NCBI RefSeq assembly: GCF_002120225.1 | Contig: NZ_LAPZ01000005.1 | Coordinates: forward strand, 186,001-250,000 | Direction: 5' to 3' | Source: Tenacibaculum holothuriorum | Lineage (GTDB): Bacteria > Bacteroidota > Bacteroidia > Flavobacteriales > Flavobacteriaceae | Length of the DNA: 64,000 nucleotides | In this document: piece after piece, positions 18,117-26,062 of the stretch | How the letters are laid out: every line of letters begins with the position of its first letter | Position numbering within the stretch: position 1 is the first letter of the stretch | Program-made: the position numbers and the translations under genes | Notes under the pieces: generated by a model | The model's database searches: none | The model's input: the letters and a program-made list of their open reading frames with translations, nothing else | What the model was told of the DNA's origin: nothing

Positions 18117-19280
18117 TTACTTACTTGCAAAAAGTTTCACATCATTTTCTGAAACTTCTTTTTCTCCCAAAATAATTAAACGTTCTACCACATTTCGTAA
18201 TTCACGAATGTTTCCTGTCCAATCATATTCTTGCAGTAACTTGATAGCTCCATTAGAAAAAGATTTTTTTGGTGTTCCTTGTTCGTTGGCAATTTTATTT
18301 GCGAAAAATTCTACTAGTAAAGGAATGTCTTCTCTTCTATCGTTTAACGCAGGAACTTTTATTAAGATTACTGCCAAACGATGGTATAAATCTTCACGGA
18401 AACGACCTTCAGCGATTTCTTTCTTTAAATCTTTATTCGTTGCAGCTACTACACGAACATTTACTTTAATATCTTTATCTGAACCTACTCGCTGAATTTT
18501 ATTCTCTTGTAACGCACGTAATACTTTTGCTTGTGCAGAAAGACTCATATCACCTATTTCATCTAAGAAAATTGTTCCGCCATTGGCAGCTTCAAACTTT
18601 CCAGCTCTGTCTTTATTAGCTCCCGTAAAACTACCTTTTACATGACCAAATAATTCACTCTCTATCAACTCAGCAGGAATTGCTGCACAGTTTACCTCAA
18701 TCATTGGTGCTTTAGAACGGTCTGACTTTTCGTGTAACCAGTGAGCTACTAATTCTTTTCCTGTTCCGTTTGGTCCAGTAATTAAAACACGTGCATCGGT
18801 AGCAGCAACTTTTTCTATAATATCTTTTATATGAGTAATAGCATCACTCTCACCAATCATTTCGTAATTCTTACTTACCTTCTTTTTTAATCGCTTGTTT
18901 TCTACAACCAATTCTTTTTTATCAAGTGCGTTACGAACTGTATTTAATAAACGGTTTAAATCTGGTGGTTTCGAAATATAATCGAAAGCTCCAAGGCGCA
19001 TAGTATTTACTGCGGTATCTAAATCTCCATGACCAGAAATCATTACCATAGGAATTTCTGGTTTTAGTTTTTTTGCTTTTTCTAATACCTCTACACCATC
19101 CATTTTTGGCATTTTTATATCGCATAAAACTAAATCGTAATCTTTCTCTTTTATCTTTTCTATTCCAGATAAACCATCTTCTGCTTCTTCTACTTCATAA
19201 GCATCATTTTCTTCTGAAATAATTTTTTTAAGTACTCTACGAATTGCTGCTTCGTCTTCTATGATTAGTATTTTACTCAT
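18117..19280 (-). CDS. Sigma54-interacting response regulator (NtrC type) lacking a DNA-binding domain
   Basis: This 387-residue protein has a receiver domain (1-120; phospho-acceptor Asp54 in VLCDIKMPKMDG) and an AAA+ sigma54-interaction domain with Walker A GPNGTGKE (169-176), sigma54 loop GSFTGA (216-221) and Walker B GGTIFLDE (234-241). It ends with GNIRELRNVVERLIILGEKEVSENDVK plus a few residues, so the C-terminal Fis-type helix-turn-helix usual in NtrC proteins (about 450 residues) is missing. It may activate sigma54 promoters from solution or via a partner, as FlgR-like proteins do. No histidine kinase gene is adjacent. Start ATG at 19280 follows the heptad repeats of the four-helix element by 3-4 bp. 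Confidence 0.9.
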   Translation of the reverse strand: MSKILIIEDEAAIRRVLKKIISEENDAYEVEEAEDGLSGIEKIKEKDYDLVLCDIKMPKMDGVEVLEKAKKLKPEIPMVMISGHGDLDTAVNTMRLGAFDYISKPPDLNRLLNTVRNALDKKELVVENKRLKKKVSKNYEMIGESDAITHIKDIIEKVAATDARVLITGPNGTGKELVAHWLHEKSDRSKAPMIEVNCAAIPAELIESELFGHVKGSFTGANKDRAGKFEAANGGTIFLDEIGDMSLSAQAKVLRALQENKIQRVGSDKDIKVNVRVVAATNKDLKKEIAEGRFREDLYHRLAVILIKVPALNDRREDIPLLVEFFANKIANEQGTPKKSFSNGAIKLLQEYDWTGNIRELRNVVERLIILGEKEVSENDVKLFASK

Positions 19281-19282
19281 TT

Positions 19283-19319
19283 ATTTTAGATTTTTAGAAA
19301 AAAGAAAAAAGAGAAAAGA
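19283..19319 (-). repeat. Downstream heptad flank of four-helix-bundle element (copy 1)
   Basis: Read in gene orientation, TCT triplets have their C at plus positions 19318, 19311, 19304, 19297 and 19289, spacing 7-7-7-8, followed by AATCTAAAATA just before the next start codon. Copy 2 (27638-27674) has exactly the same spacing and the same ATCTAAAATA end. Confidence 0.75.
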
Positions 19320-19676
19320 TTAGTCTAATGAATTCTTAAAACCAGAAATCATTTTTTGCAACTCTTCTATTTTATCTTCTAAATCTTTTAATTCTTCTTT
19401 TGTAATATAATCTTTATAACTAGATAAAACTATTTGTGTTTGTAGTTCAAATAGAGAGCCCAAAGTTATTTCTAAAAATCTTTTAAAATCTTTATTAGAA
19501 GCTCTACTTGAACCTTCTGCTATATTGGAAGGAACAGAAACTACTGATCTATTAATCTGAGAAGTTAAAGAATAAATTTCTTCTTTTGGAAACTGACTTG
19601 TTATTTTAAAAACAATTTGACAAAGTTCCATTCCGCTTTGCCAAATCTTAAGTTTTTTAAAATTATGTTTTCCCAA
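19320..19676 (-). CDS. Four-helix-bundle protein (S23/IVP, Avd-like), copy 1
   Basis: This 118-residue protein belongs to the four-helix-bundle family related to proteins encoded in 23S rRNA intervening sequences and to Avd of diversity-generating retroelements: HNFKKLKIWQSGMELC start, SLTSQINRSVVSVPSNIAEGSSR core, and a last helix ending MISGFKNSLD. It uses a TTG start at 19676, aligned with the ATG of the paralogue at 27287. It is inserted between the ABC permease and the response regulator genes, all on the minus strand. The same protein type and the same flanks recur inside the fad operon. Molecular function is unknown; nucleic-acid binding is plausible from the family. Confidence 0.85.
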   Translation of the reverse strand: MGKHNFKKLKIWQSGMELCQIVFKITSQFPKEEIYSLTSQINRSVVSVPSNIAEGSSRASNKDFKRFLEITLGSLFELQTQIVLSSYKDYITKEELKDLEDKIEELQKMISGFKNSLD

Positions 19677-19712
19677 AATCTTTATTCTTTTATCTAACAG
19701 TCTTTAATCTTC
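19677..19712 (-). repeat. Upstream heptad flank of four-helix-bundle element (copy 1)
   Basis: In gene orientation AGA triplets have their G at plus positions 19709, 19702, 19694, 19687 and 19680 (spacing 7-8-7-7), the last 4 nt before the TTG start. Copy 2 at 27254-27286 has the identical spacing and offset. Confidence 0.75.
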
Positions 19713-21038
19713 TTACCCGCTATAGCGAATCCATTTCCATAAATCTTTATAGGTTGGTTTTTTACCATACATTAAAATACCTACTCGGTAAATTTTAGAG
19801 GCTAACCAAACTACTCCTAAAAAGGTAATCAATAACAATGCCATAGAAATTGCTATTTCCCACCAAGCAACACCAAAAGGAACTCTCATTAACATTACAA
19901 TTGGAGAAGTTAATGGTATGTGCGAAAAAATTACAGAAACTGGTCCGTGTGGATCGTTAATTACCGTAAAAGCTCCTACATAAACTGCTAACATTAATGG
20001 CATCATAATTGGCATCATGAATTGTTGTGTATCGGTTTCATTATCTACCGCTGCACCAATTGCTGCGAATAATGAACTGTATAACATATAACCTCCGAAG
20101 AAGTAAAAGATAAATAAGAAGAATAATGTTACCAATGGCATCTTCATTATTTCTTGAAATATCATTTGCATTTTATTTCCTGATGCAGCTTGTTTTAATG
20201 CTTCAGCTTGCTCAGGAGACATATTTGCAGTTTGCATTTCGCTCATATCTAAACCAAAGAAAGAACTAGCAACTACATTTAATATTAATAATAAAATACC
20301 CCAGATAATAAATTGCAATAATCCAGCTGAAGCATTACCTATTATTTTACCTAGCATTAATTGGAAAGGTTTTACCGACGAAACAATTACCTCGATAATT
20401 CTACTCGTCTTTTCTTCAATAACACTTCTCATTACTGATGTTCCGTATATAATAACGAACATCATTAATAAATATCCTGCAACTGTACCTACACCAATTT
20501 TTAATCCGTTAATTAATTTTGAAGATTGCTCTCCAGAGAAATTAAACATTTTAATATCCGAACTTATTCTTGAAGCTTTTATCTTTTCAAGATTAATTCC
20601 AAGGTTAGTCATTTTAAGATTTCGTAATCTTCTATTTACATTACGCTCTACATTTTCAATAGTATTTAATCCTGGTGTGTCTTTTGAGTAAAACTGAATA
20701 GATTTTGCTAAAACCTCTAAACTGTCTTGCTTTGGTAAATACAACACTCCGTAATGATTACCATCTTCTACTTTCTTTTTAGTTTCTTCAAAACCTAAAT
20801 CGGTAAAGTCTTGATATTTGATTGTTTTAGTGTCTTTAAAGTCTTCTTTTGAAAATAATCCTGATTCATCTACATACACTATTTCTTTTACTTTATCGTC
20901 ATTCTTTTTCATTAAAAAAACGACTAAAGCAATCATACCCACACCTATTAACGGACTTAAAAAAGTCATAATAAGAAACGATTTATTACGCACTTTGGCA
21001 ATAAATTCACGTTCTATAATAAGTCTTAATTTTTTCAT
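19713..21038 (-). CDS. ABC transporter permease (ABC-2 type, NatB-like)
   Basis: This 441-residue protein has one N-terminal transmembrane helix (residues about 20-45), a large extracytoplasmic domain (about 46-175) and five or so C-terminal helices, including MRSVIEEKTSRIIEVIVSSVKPFQLMLGKI, a hallmark of NatB/ABC-2 permeases. It is the membrane partner of the ATPase encoded 52 bp upstream. Such pairs export sodium, drugs or lipids; the substrate is not determinable here. Confidence 0.88.
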   Translation of the reverse strand: MKKLRLIIEREFIAKVRNKSFLIMTFLSPLIGVGMIALVVFLMKKNDDKVKEIVYVDESGLFSKEDFKDTKTIKYQDFTDLGFEETKKKVEDGNHYGVLYLPKQDSLEVLAKSIQFYSKDTPGLNTIENVERNVNRRLRNLKMTNLGINLEKIKASRISSDIKMFNFSGEQSSKLINGLKIGVGTVAGYLLMMFVIIYGTSVMRSVIEEKTSRIIEVIVSSVKPFQLMLGKIIGNASAGLLQFIIWGILLLILNVVASSFFGLDMSEMQTANMSPEQAEALKQAASGNKMQMIFQEIMKMPLVTLFFLFIFYFFGGYMLYSSLFAAIGAAVDNETDTQQFMMPIMMPLMLAVYVGAFTVINDPHGPVSVIFSHIPLTSPIVMLMRVPFGVAWWEIAISMALLLITFLGVVWLASKIYRVGILMYGKKPTYKDLWKWIRYSG

Positions 21039-21090
21039 TTTATAATACGTTTTGCAGCTAAATAGCTACTCTATTTTTTGATTAGTTTGA

Positions 21091-22026
21091 TTAAACGATA
21101 CTGTTCTTTCCTACAGCTTGAATAAAAATATCATTTGCGCTAGGAATTAATTCTACAAAGTGCTGTACTTCTCCTTGAGATGTTAAATAACTTAATAAAT
21201 CGTTTGCTGAATTACCTTGAGTAAGCTTTACATTTAAGGTTAATCCATCATTTAACATTCTAAAATCCGCAGGGTAAACCTTAAAGTTTTCTTTTAACTT
21301 AGCTTCTACCTCTTTAGGGTTTGAAGTGTTGATTCCTACTTGAAAAGTATTGGTCCTATACTGACGTTTAACATCGTCTAATTTACCGTCTAATATTTTA
21401 TTGGATTTGTTTATTAAAGCAATATAATCACACATTTCTTCAACACTTTCCATTCTATGTGTTGAGAAAATAATAGTAGCTCCTTCATCGCGCAATTGTA
21501 AAATTTCTTTTGCTATTAATTGTGCATTAATAGGATCGAACCCAGAAAATGGTTCATCAAAAATCAATAATTTAGGTTGGTGCAAAACTGTAACTATAAA
21601 TTGTACTTTTTGCGCCATTCCTTTAGAAAGTTCTTCTATTTTTTTATTCCACCAAGCACCAATATCAAACTTATCAAACCAGTATTTTAGTCGTTTTCTT
21701 GCTTCAGCTTTACTCAATCCTTTTAACTGAGCTAAATACAGCGCTTGCTCACCTACTTTCATAGATTTATACAACCCTCTTTCTTCTGGTAAATAACCAA
21801 TATGTTCTATATGATGTGGTGCTAATTTTTCTCCATCTAAAATTATTTCACCAGCATCGGGCATTGTAATTTGATTGATGATACGGATAAGTGACGTTTT
21901 TCCTGCTCCATTAGGACCTAAAAGTCCGAATACACTTCCTTTAGGTATGTGCAAAGACACATCATTTAATGCAGTATAATCTCCATAGCGTTTTACTACA
22001 TTATTAATTTCTAATAAGTTACTCAT
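21091..22026 (-). CDS. ABC transporter ATP-binding protein (NatA-like)
   Basis: This 311-residue protein has a Walker A GPNGAGKT (37-44), a signature region IEELSKGMAQKVQFI, and Walker B LLIFDEPFSGFDPINAQ followed by IIFSTHRME. A C-terminal ~90-residue extension (from TNTFQVGIN) is typical of NatA/ABC-2 exporters. It is encoded first in the cluster ATPase-permease-four-helix-response regulator-VOC and powers the adjacent permease. Confidence 0.92.
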   Translation of the reverse strand: MSNLLEINNVVKRYGDYTALNDVSLHIPKGSVFGLLGPNGAGKTSLIRIINQITMPDAGEIILDGEKLAPHHIEHIGYLPEERGLYKSMKVGEQALYLAQLKGLSKAEARKRLKYWFDKFDIGAWWNKKIEELSKGMAQKVQFIVTVLHQPKLLIFDEPFSGFDPINAQLIAKEILQLRDEGATIIFSTHRMESVEEMCDYIALINKSNKILDGKLDDVKRQYRTNTFQVGINTSNPKEVEAKLKENFKVYPADFRMLNDGLTLNVKLTQGNSANDLLSYLTSQGEVQHFVELIPSANDIFIQAVGKNSIV

Positions 22027-22114
22027 TGATTTTTGGTTAATTGAGTTTACGTTTGTTACGTGTTATGTACACAAACTTACAATATTTTAATGATTAGTAT
22101 AAAGACTCTTCTTT

Positions 22115-22145
22115 TTGTTACAAACAATATTATTTTATAACTTTG
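22115..22145 (+). promoter_or_regulatory. Consensus Bacteroidota promoter for the T9SS cargo gene
   Basis: TTG at 22115-22117 and TAACTTTG at 22138-22145 are separated by 20 bp, matching the -33/-7 consensus. The start codon at 22163 is 17 bp downstream of the -7 box. Confidence 0.65.
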
Positions 22146-22162
22146 GTAAAAACCAATTTGTT

Positions 22163-23059
22163 ATGAAAAACTACTACTATCTAAGCTTTATATTTTTAAT
22201 ATTAAAATCTTCATTCTTAACAGCTCAAGAATATACTCCTATTATTAAAAATGGCTCTTTTTGGGATGTAGAAACAGTTTTAGGCGGTCACTGTAGCAGA
22301 GCTTATTATAGATACAAAATAGGTAACGACACTATTATTTCTGGAAAGTCATATAAAAAACTACTTTATGCAGAATATACCAAAACAAGTAATGATCCTT
22401 GTCCTGAATATAAAACTCCATATGTAGTTAATCAAAATGATTTTGTAGAACTTCAAGAATATATTAGAGAAGATATTGCTGAAAAGAAAGTTTATATATG
22501 GACTAATAACAATAGCCAAAATATTTACAAAGAATATATTTTATATGACTTTAATTTAAATATTAATGATGTTTTATCTGATGAATATTATGCTAACGCT
22601 AATAATACCAGTTCACAGGTTAAAATTGTAAAAATTGATACCGATTCAAATGGAAAGAAAAGACATCATTTAGAAACTGACACTGTTTATTATACTGAAG
22701 GAATTGGTAGTTATTCTGGAATTATTAGTTTTAATAGAGTTGTTGGTGAAGGTGATACAACATTATTCTGTCATGGAAATTCTACAAATCAAAATAATTG
22801 CGCAGCTGTATTAAGTACAAATAAAGAAGCTTTACTTAAAACTATAATATCACCTAACCCTGTAAACGATGTTATTACCATCCATAATTTACCTCATAAA
22901 GCTACCTATATCGTTTATAATGTTCTCGGAAAACAAATTCCTATTAAAAAGAAAACATTTAACACCTTAAACACATCTGCTTTAGCTAAAGGTATTTACT
23001 TCTTAAAAATTAGCACTTCAAACAATACGCAAAAAACAATTAAGTTTTTTAAGGATTAA
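22163..23059 (+). CDS. Secreted protein with type IX secretion (type A) sorting domain
   Basis: The start at 22163 gives a clean signal peptide (MKNYYYLSFIFLILKSSFLTAQ); an upstream in-frame start would overlap the promoter. The last ~75 residues form a T9SS type A sorting domain: IISPNPVNDVITIHN, then YIVYNVLGKQI, LNTSALAKGIYFLKIS and a terminal KTIKFFKD. The central region (about 25-215) has two or three cysteine pairs and no recognised domain. It is exported by Sec and then through the outer membrane by the type IX system, being released or surface-anchored. Function unknown. Confidence 0.85.
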   Translation: MKNYYYLSFIFLILKSSFLTAQEYTPIIKNGSFWDVETVLGGHCSRAYYRYKIGNDTIISGKSYKKLLYAEYTKTSNDPCPEYKTPYVVNQNDFVELQEYIREDIAEKKVYIWTNNNSQNIYKEYILYDFNLNINDVLSDEYYANANNTSSQVKIVKIDTDSNGKKRHHLETDTVYYTEGIGSYSGIISFNRVVGEGDTTLFCHGNSTNQNNCAAVLSTNKEALLKTIISPNPVNDVITIHNLPHKATYIVYNVLGKQIPIKKKTFNTLNTSALAKGIYFLKISTSNNTQKTIKFFKD

Positions 23060-23094
23060 GCAATTAAAACTCCCCTTTTTTATAAGCTTCTTAT

Positions 23095-23155
23095 AAAAAT
23101 TTATTATGCACGCATAATTTTTTCTTGATTTACTATGCGTGCATAATAAATTTTT
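23095..23155. promoter_or_regulatory. Double palindromic operator upstream of marR-fad operon
   Basis: Arms 23095-23116 and 23134-23155 are exact 22-bp reverse complements separated by 17 bp. Each arm itself contains an imperfect palindrome (TATGC-AC-GCATA and TATGC-GT-GCATA; centres 29 bp apart), the size expected for a MarR dimer site. The right arm ends 1 bp before the -7 box, so binding would occlude the promoter. Confidence 0.75.
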
Positions 23156-23156
23156 A

Positions 23157-23164
23157 TATCTTTG
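23157..23164 (+). promoter_or_regulatory. -7 box of marR-fad operon (TATCTTTG)
   Basis: It matches TAnnTTTG and lies only 6 bp before the marR ATG, so the transcript is likely leaderless or nearly so. Confidence 0.55.
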
Positions 23165-23170
23165 GCGAGC

Positions 23171-23635
23171 ATGGATAAAAACAAATCAATAGATCATCAA
23201 TTAAGAGCTACTTGGCAAGCAGTTGCAAAAATGTATAATGAGCAAGCTGCAAAACACGATAGCACTATGGCTACAGCCTTTGCTCTTTTAAATATAGATT
23301 TTGAGAACGGTACCCCTTCAACCGCTCTTGGGCCTTTAATGGGAATGGAGCCCACTAGCCTTTCACGTTTATTAAAAACTATGGAAGACAAAGGAGTTAT
23401 ATGCAGAGAGAAAAACCCTAATGATGGTAGAAGCGTAATCATTAAACTTACTGACTTTGGTAAAGAAATGCGTGAAGTTTCTAAAGGACACGTATATCAA
23501 TTCAACAATAAGGTAAGAGAATTTGTTTCTGAAAAAGAATTGGAAAGTTTCTTTAAAGTAACACAAACCATCAACAAAATTATCTCCGATAAAATAGTTT
23601 ATGGAGACGAAGATATTAACAAGCAAGCAGTATAA
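23171..23635 (+). CDS. MarR-family transcriptional regulator
   Basis: The start at 23171 (MDKNKSIDHQLR) is preferred because an upstream in-frame TTG lies inside the -7 box. The ~154-residue protein has the MarR winged helix: LGPLMGMEPTSLSRLLKTMEDKGVICREKNPNDGRSVIIKLTDFGKE (recognition helix and DxRS wing). It is encoded 17 bp upstream of fadN on the same strand, with a large palindrome in front, so it probably represses its own operon and responds to an acyl-CoA or fatty acid. Confidence 0.9.
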   Translation: MDKNKSIDHQLRATWQAVAKMYNEQAAKHDSTMATAFALLNIDFENGTPSTALGPLMGMEPTSLSRLLKTMEDKGVICREKNPNDGRSVIIKLTDFGKEMREVSKGHVYQFNNKVREFVSEKELESFFKVTQTINKIISDKIVYGDEDINKQAV

Positions 23636-23652
23636 AACAAACCAATAAACAA

Positions 23653-26058
23653 ATGACGAGAAGAATTAAAAAAGTAGCAATTATCGGTTCGGGTATTATG
23701 GGATCTGGTATTGCATGTCATTTTGCAAACATTGGCGTGGAAGTTTTATTATTGGACATCGTTCCAAGAGAACTTAACGACAAAGAGAAAGCAAAAGGAT
23801 TAACCTTAGAAGACAAAGCTGTTCGTAACCGTTTGGTAAACGATGCTTTAACGGCTTCTTTAAAATCGAAACCATCTCCTATCTATAGCAAGAAATTTGC
23901 AGATAGAATTACTACAGGTAACCTAGAAGACGATTTACATTTAATTAAAGATGTAGACTGGGTTATGGAAGTTGTAGTTGAACGTTTAGATATTAAACAA
24001 AAAGTATTTGAACAAGTAGAAAAATACCGTAAACCAGGTACTATTGTTTCTTCTAACACGTCAGGTATTCCAATTAAATTTATGAACGAAGGTCGTAGTG
24101 AAGATTTCCGTAAGCATTTTGCGGTAACTCACTTCTTTAATCCTCCTCGTTACTTAAAATTATTTGAAGTTGTACCAGGACCAGATTGTAAGCAAGAAGT
24201 AACTGACTTCTTAATGGATTACGGTTCTAAATTCTTAGGAAAAACTTCAGTATTAGCAAAAGATACTCCAGCGTTTATTGGTAACCGTATTGGTATCTTC
24301 GGAATTCAAAGTTTATTCCACCAAGTAAAAGAATTAGGGTTAACTATTGAAGAAGTTGATAAATTAACAGGTCCAGTAATTGGTCGACCAAAATCAGCTA
24401 CTTTCCGTACGGTAGATGTTGTAGGTTTAGATACTTTAGTACACGTTGCTAATGGTATTTATGAAAACTGCCCTAACGACGAAGCGCACGAATTATTTAA
24501 GTTACCAGACTTCATCGAAAAAATGATGGAGAACAAATGGTTAGGTAACAAAACAAAACAAGGTTTTTATAAAAAGACTACTAACGCAGAAGGTAAACGT
24601 GAAATCTTATCTTTAGATTTGGATACTTTAGAGTACCGTCCTAAGAAAAGAGCAAAGTTTGCTACGCTAGAATTAACAAAGACTATCGATAAACCAATCG
24701 ATCGTTTTAAAGTATTAGTTGGAGGTAAAGATAAAGCAGGAGAATTCTATCGTAAGAACTTTGCAGCAATGTTTGCTTATGTTCAAAACAGAATTCCAGA
24801 AATTTCTGACGAATTATATAGAATTGACGATGCCATGAAAGCTGGTTTCGGATGGGAAAATGGTCCTTTCGAAATTTGGGATGCAGTAGGAGTAGAAAAA
24901 GGTATCGAATTAATGAAAGCTGAAGGAAAAGAACCAGCTGCTTGGGTAACAGAAATGTTAGCAAAAGGGTCTACTTCTTTCTATTCAGTAAAAGATGGAG
25001 CAACGTATTATTACGATGTAGAGGCTAAAGCTCAAACTAAAAAACCAGGTCAAGATTCATTCATTATCTTAGATAATATCCGTAAGACAACTGAAATATT
25101 TAAAAATTCAGGAGTTGTTATTGAAGATTTAGGAGACGGAATCTTAAACTGTGAATTCCAATCTAAAATGAACACTATTGGTGGAGATGTTTTAGCAGGA
25201 TTAAACAAAGCAGTTGATTTAGCTGAAAAAGATTTCCAAGGATTAGTAATTGGTAACCAAGGAGCAAACTTCTCTGTTGGTGCTAATATCGGAATGATTT
25301 TTATGATGGCTGTTGAGCAAGAGTATGACGAATTAAATATGGCTATCAAGTATTTCCAAGATACCATGATGCGTATGCGTTACTCTGCAATTCCAACAGT
25401 TGCTGCTCCTCACGGAATGACTTTAGGTGGTGGATGTGAATTATCTATGCACGCAGATAAAGTTGTTGCTGCTGCCGAAACGTATATCGGATTAGTAGAA
25501 TTTGGAGTTGGAGTTATACCTGGTGGTGGTGGATCTAAAGAAATGGCTGTAAGAGCTCAAGATTTATTCCAAAAAGGAGATATTCAATTAAACATTTTAC
25601 AAGAGCACTTCTTAACTATTGGTATGGCTAAAGTAGCAACTTCGGCTTACGAAGCTTTCGATAGCAATATCTTACAAAAAGGAAAAGATGTAGTTGTTGT
25701 AAATAAAGATCGTCAAATTGCAGAAGCTAAGAAACATGCTTTATTATTAGCTGAAGCTGGTTACTCTCAACCACCTGCACGTAAAGATGTATTAGTATTA
25801 GGTAAGCAAGCATTAGGTATGTTCTTAGTAGGAACAGATTCTATGAACGCATCTAAATTCATCTCAGAACACGATCAAAAAATAGCAAACAAACTAGCCT
25901 ATGTAATGGCTGGAGGAGATTTATCAGAACCAACAAAAGTTACTGAGCAGTATTTATTAGACCTAGAGCGTGAAGCATTCTTAAGTTTAACTACAGAACG
26001 CAAAACGTTAGAGCGTATTCAGCACATGTTAAAAACTGGTAAACCTTTAAGAAACTAA
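23653..26058 (+). CDS. fadN: 3-hydroxyacyl-CoA dehydrogenase/enoyl-CoA hydratase (FadN type)
   Basis: This 801-residue bifunctional protein has an N-terminal NAD-binding hydroxyacyl-CoA dehydrogenase (VAIIGSGIMGSGIACHFAN; SNTSGIPIKFM; HFFNPPRYLKLFEVV) and a C-terminal crotonase-like part (GLVIGNQGANFSVGANIG; GMTLGGGCELSMHAD; GVIPGGGGSKEM). The domain order (dehydrogenase first) matches Bacillus FadN (about 789 residues) rather than E. coli FadB. It catalyses the middle two steps of fatty acid beta-oxidation in the cytoplasm. It is followed 4 bp later by fadA. Confidence 0.93.
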   Translation: MTRRIKKVAIIGSGIMGSGIACHFANIGVEVLLLDIVPRELNDKEKAKGLTLEDKAVRNRLVNDALTASLKSKPSPIYSKKFADRITTGNLEDDLHLIKDVDWVMEVVVERLDIKQKVFEQVEKYRKPGTIVSSNTSGIPIKFMNEGRSEDFRKHFAVTHFFNPPRYLKLFEVVPGPDCKQEVTDFLMDYGSKFLGKTSVLAKDTPAFIGNRIGIFGIQSLFHQVKELGLTIEEVDKLTGPVIGRPKSATFRTVDVVGLDTLVHVANGIYENCPNDEAHELFKLPDFIEKMMENKWLGNKTKQGFYKKTTNAEGKREILSLDLDTLEYRPKKRAKFATLELTKTIDKPIDRFKVLVGGKDKAGEFYRKNFAAMFAYVQNRIPEISDELYRIDDAMKAGFGWENGPFEIWDAVGVEKGIELMKAEGKEPAAWVTEMLAKGSTSFYSVKDGATYYYDVEAKAQTKKPGQDSFIILDNIRKTTEIFKNSGVVIEDLGDGILNCEFQSKMNTIGGDVLAGLNKAVDLAEKDFQGLVIGNQGANFSVGANIGMIFMMAVEQEYDELNMAIKYFQDTMMRMRYSAIPTVAAPHGMTLGGGCELSMHADKVVAAAETYIGLVEFGVGVIPGGGGSKEMAVRAQDLFQKGDIQLNILQEHFLTIGMAKVATSAYEAFDSNILQKGKDVVVVNKDRQIAEAKKHALLLAEAGYSQPPARKDVLVLGKQALGMFLVGTDSMNASKFISEHDQKIANKLAYVMAGGDLSEPTKVTEQYLLDLEREAFLSLTTERKTLERIQHMLKTGKPLRN

Positions 26059-26062
26059 AACA

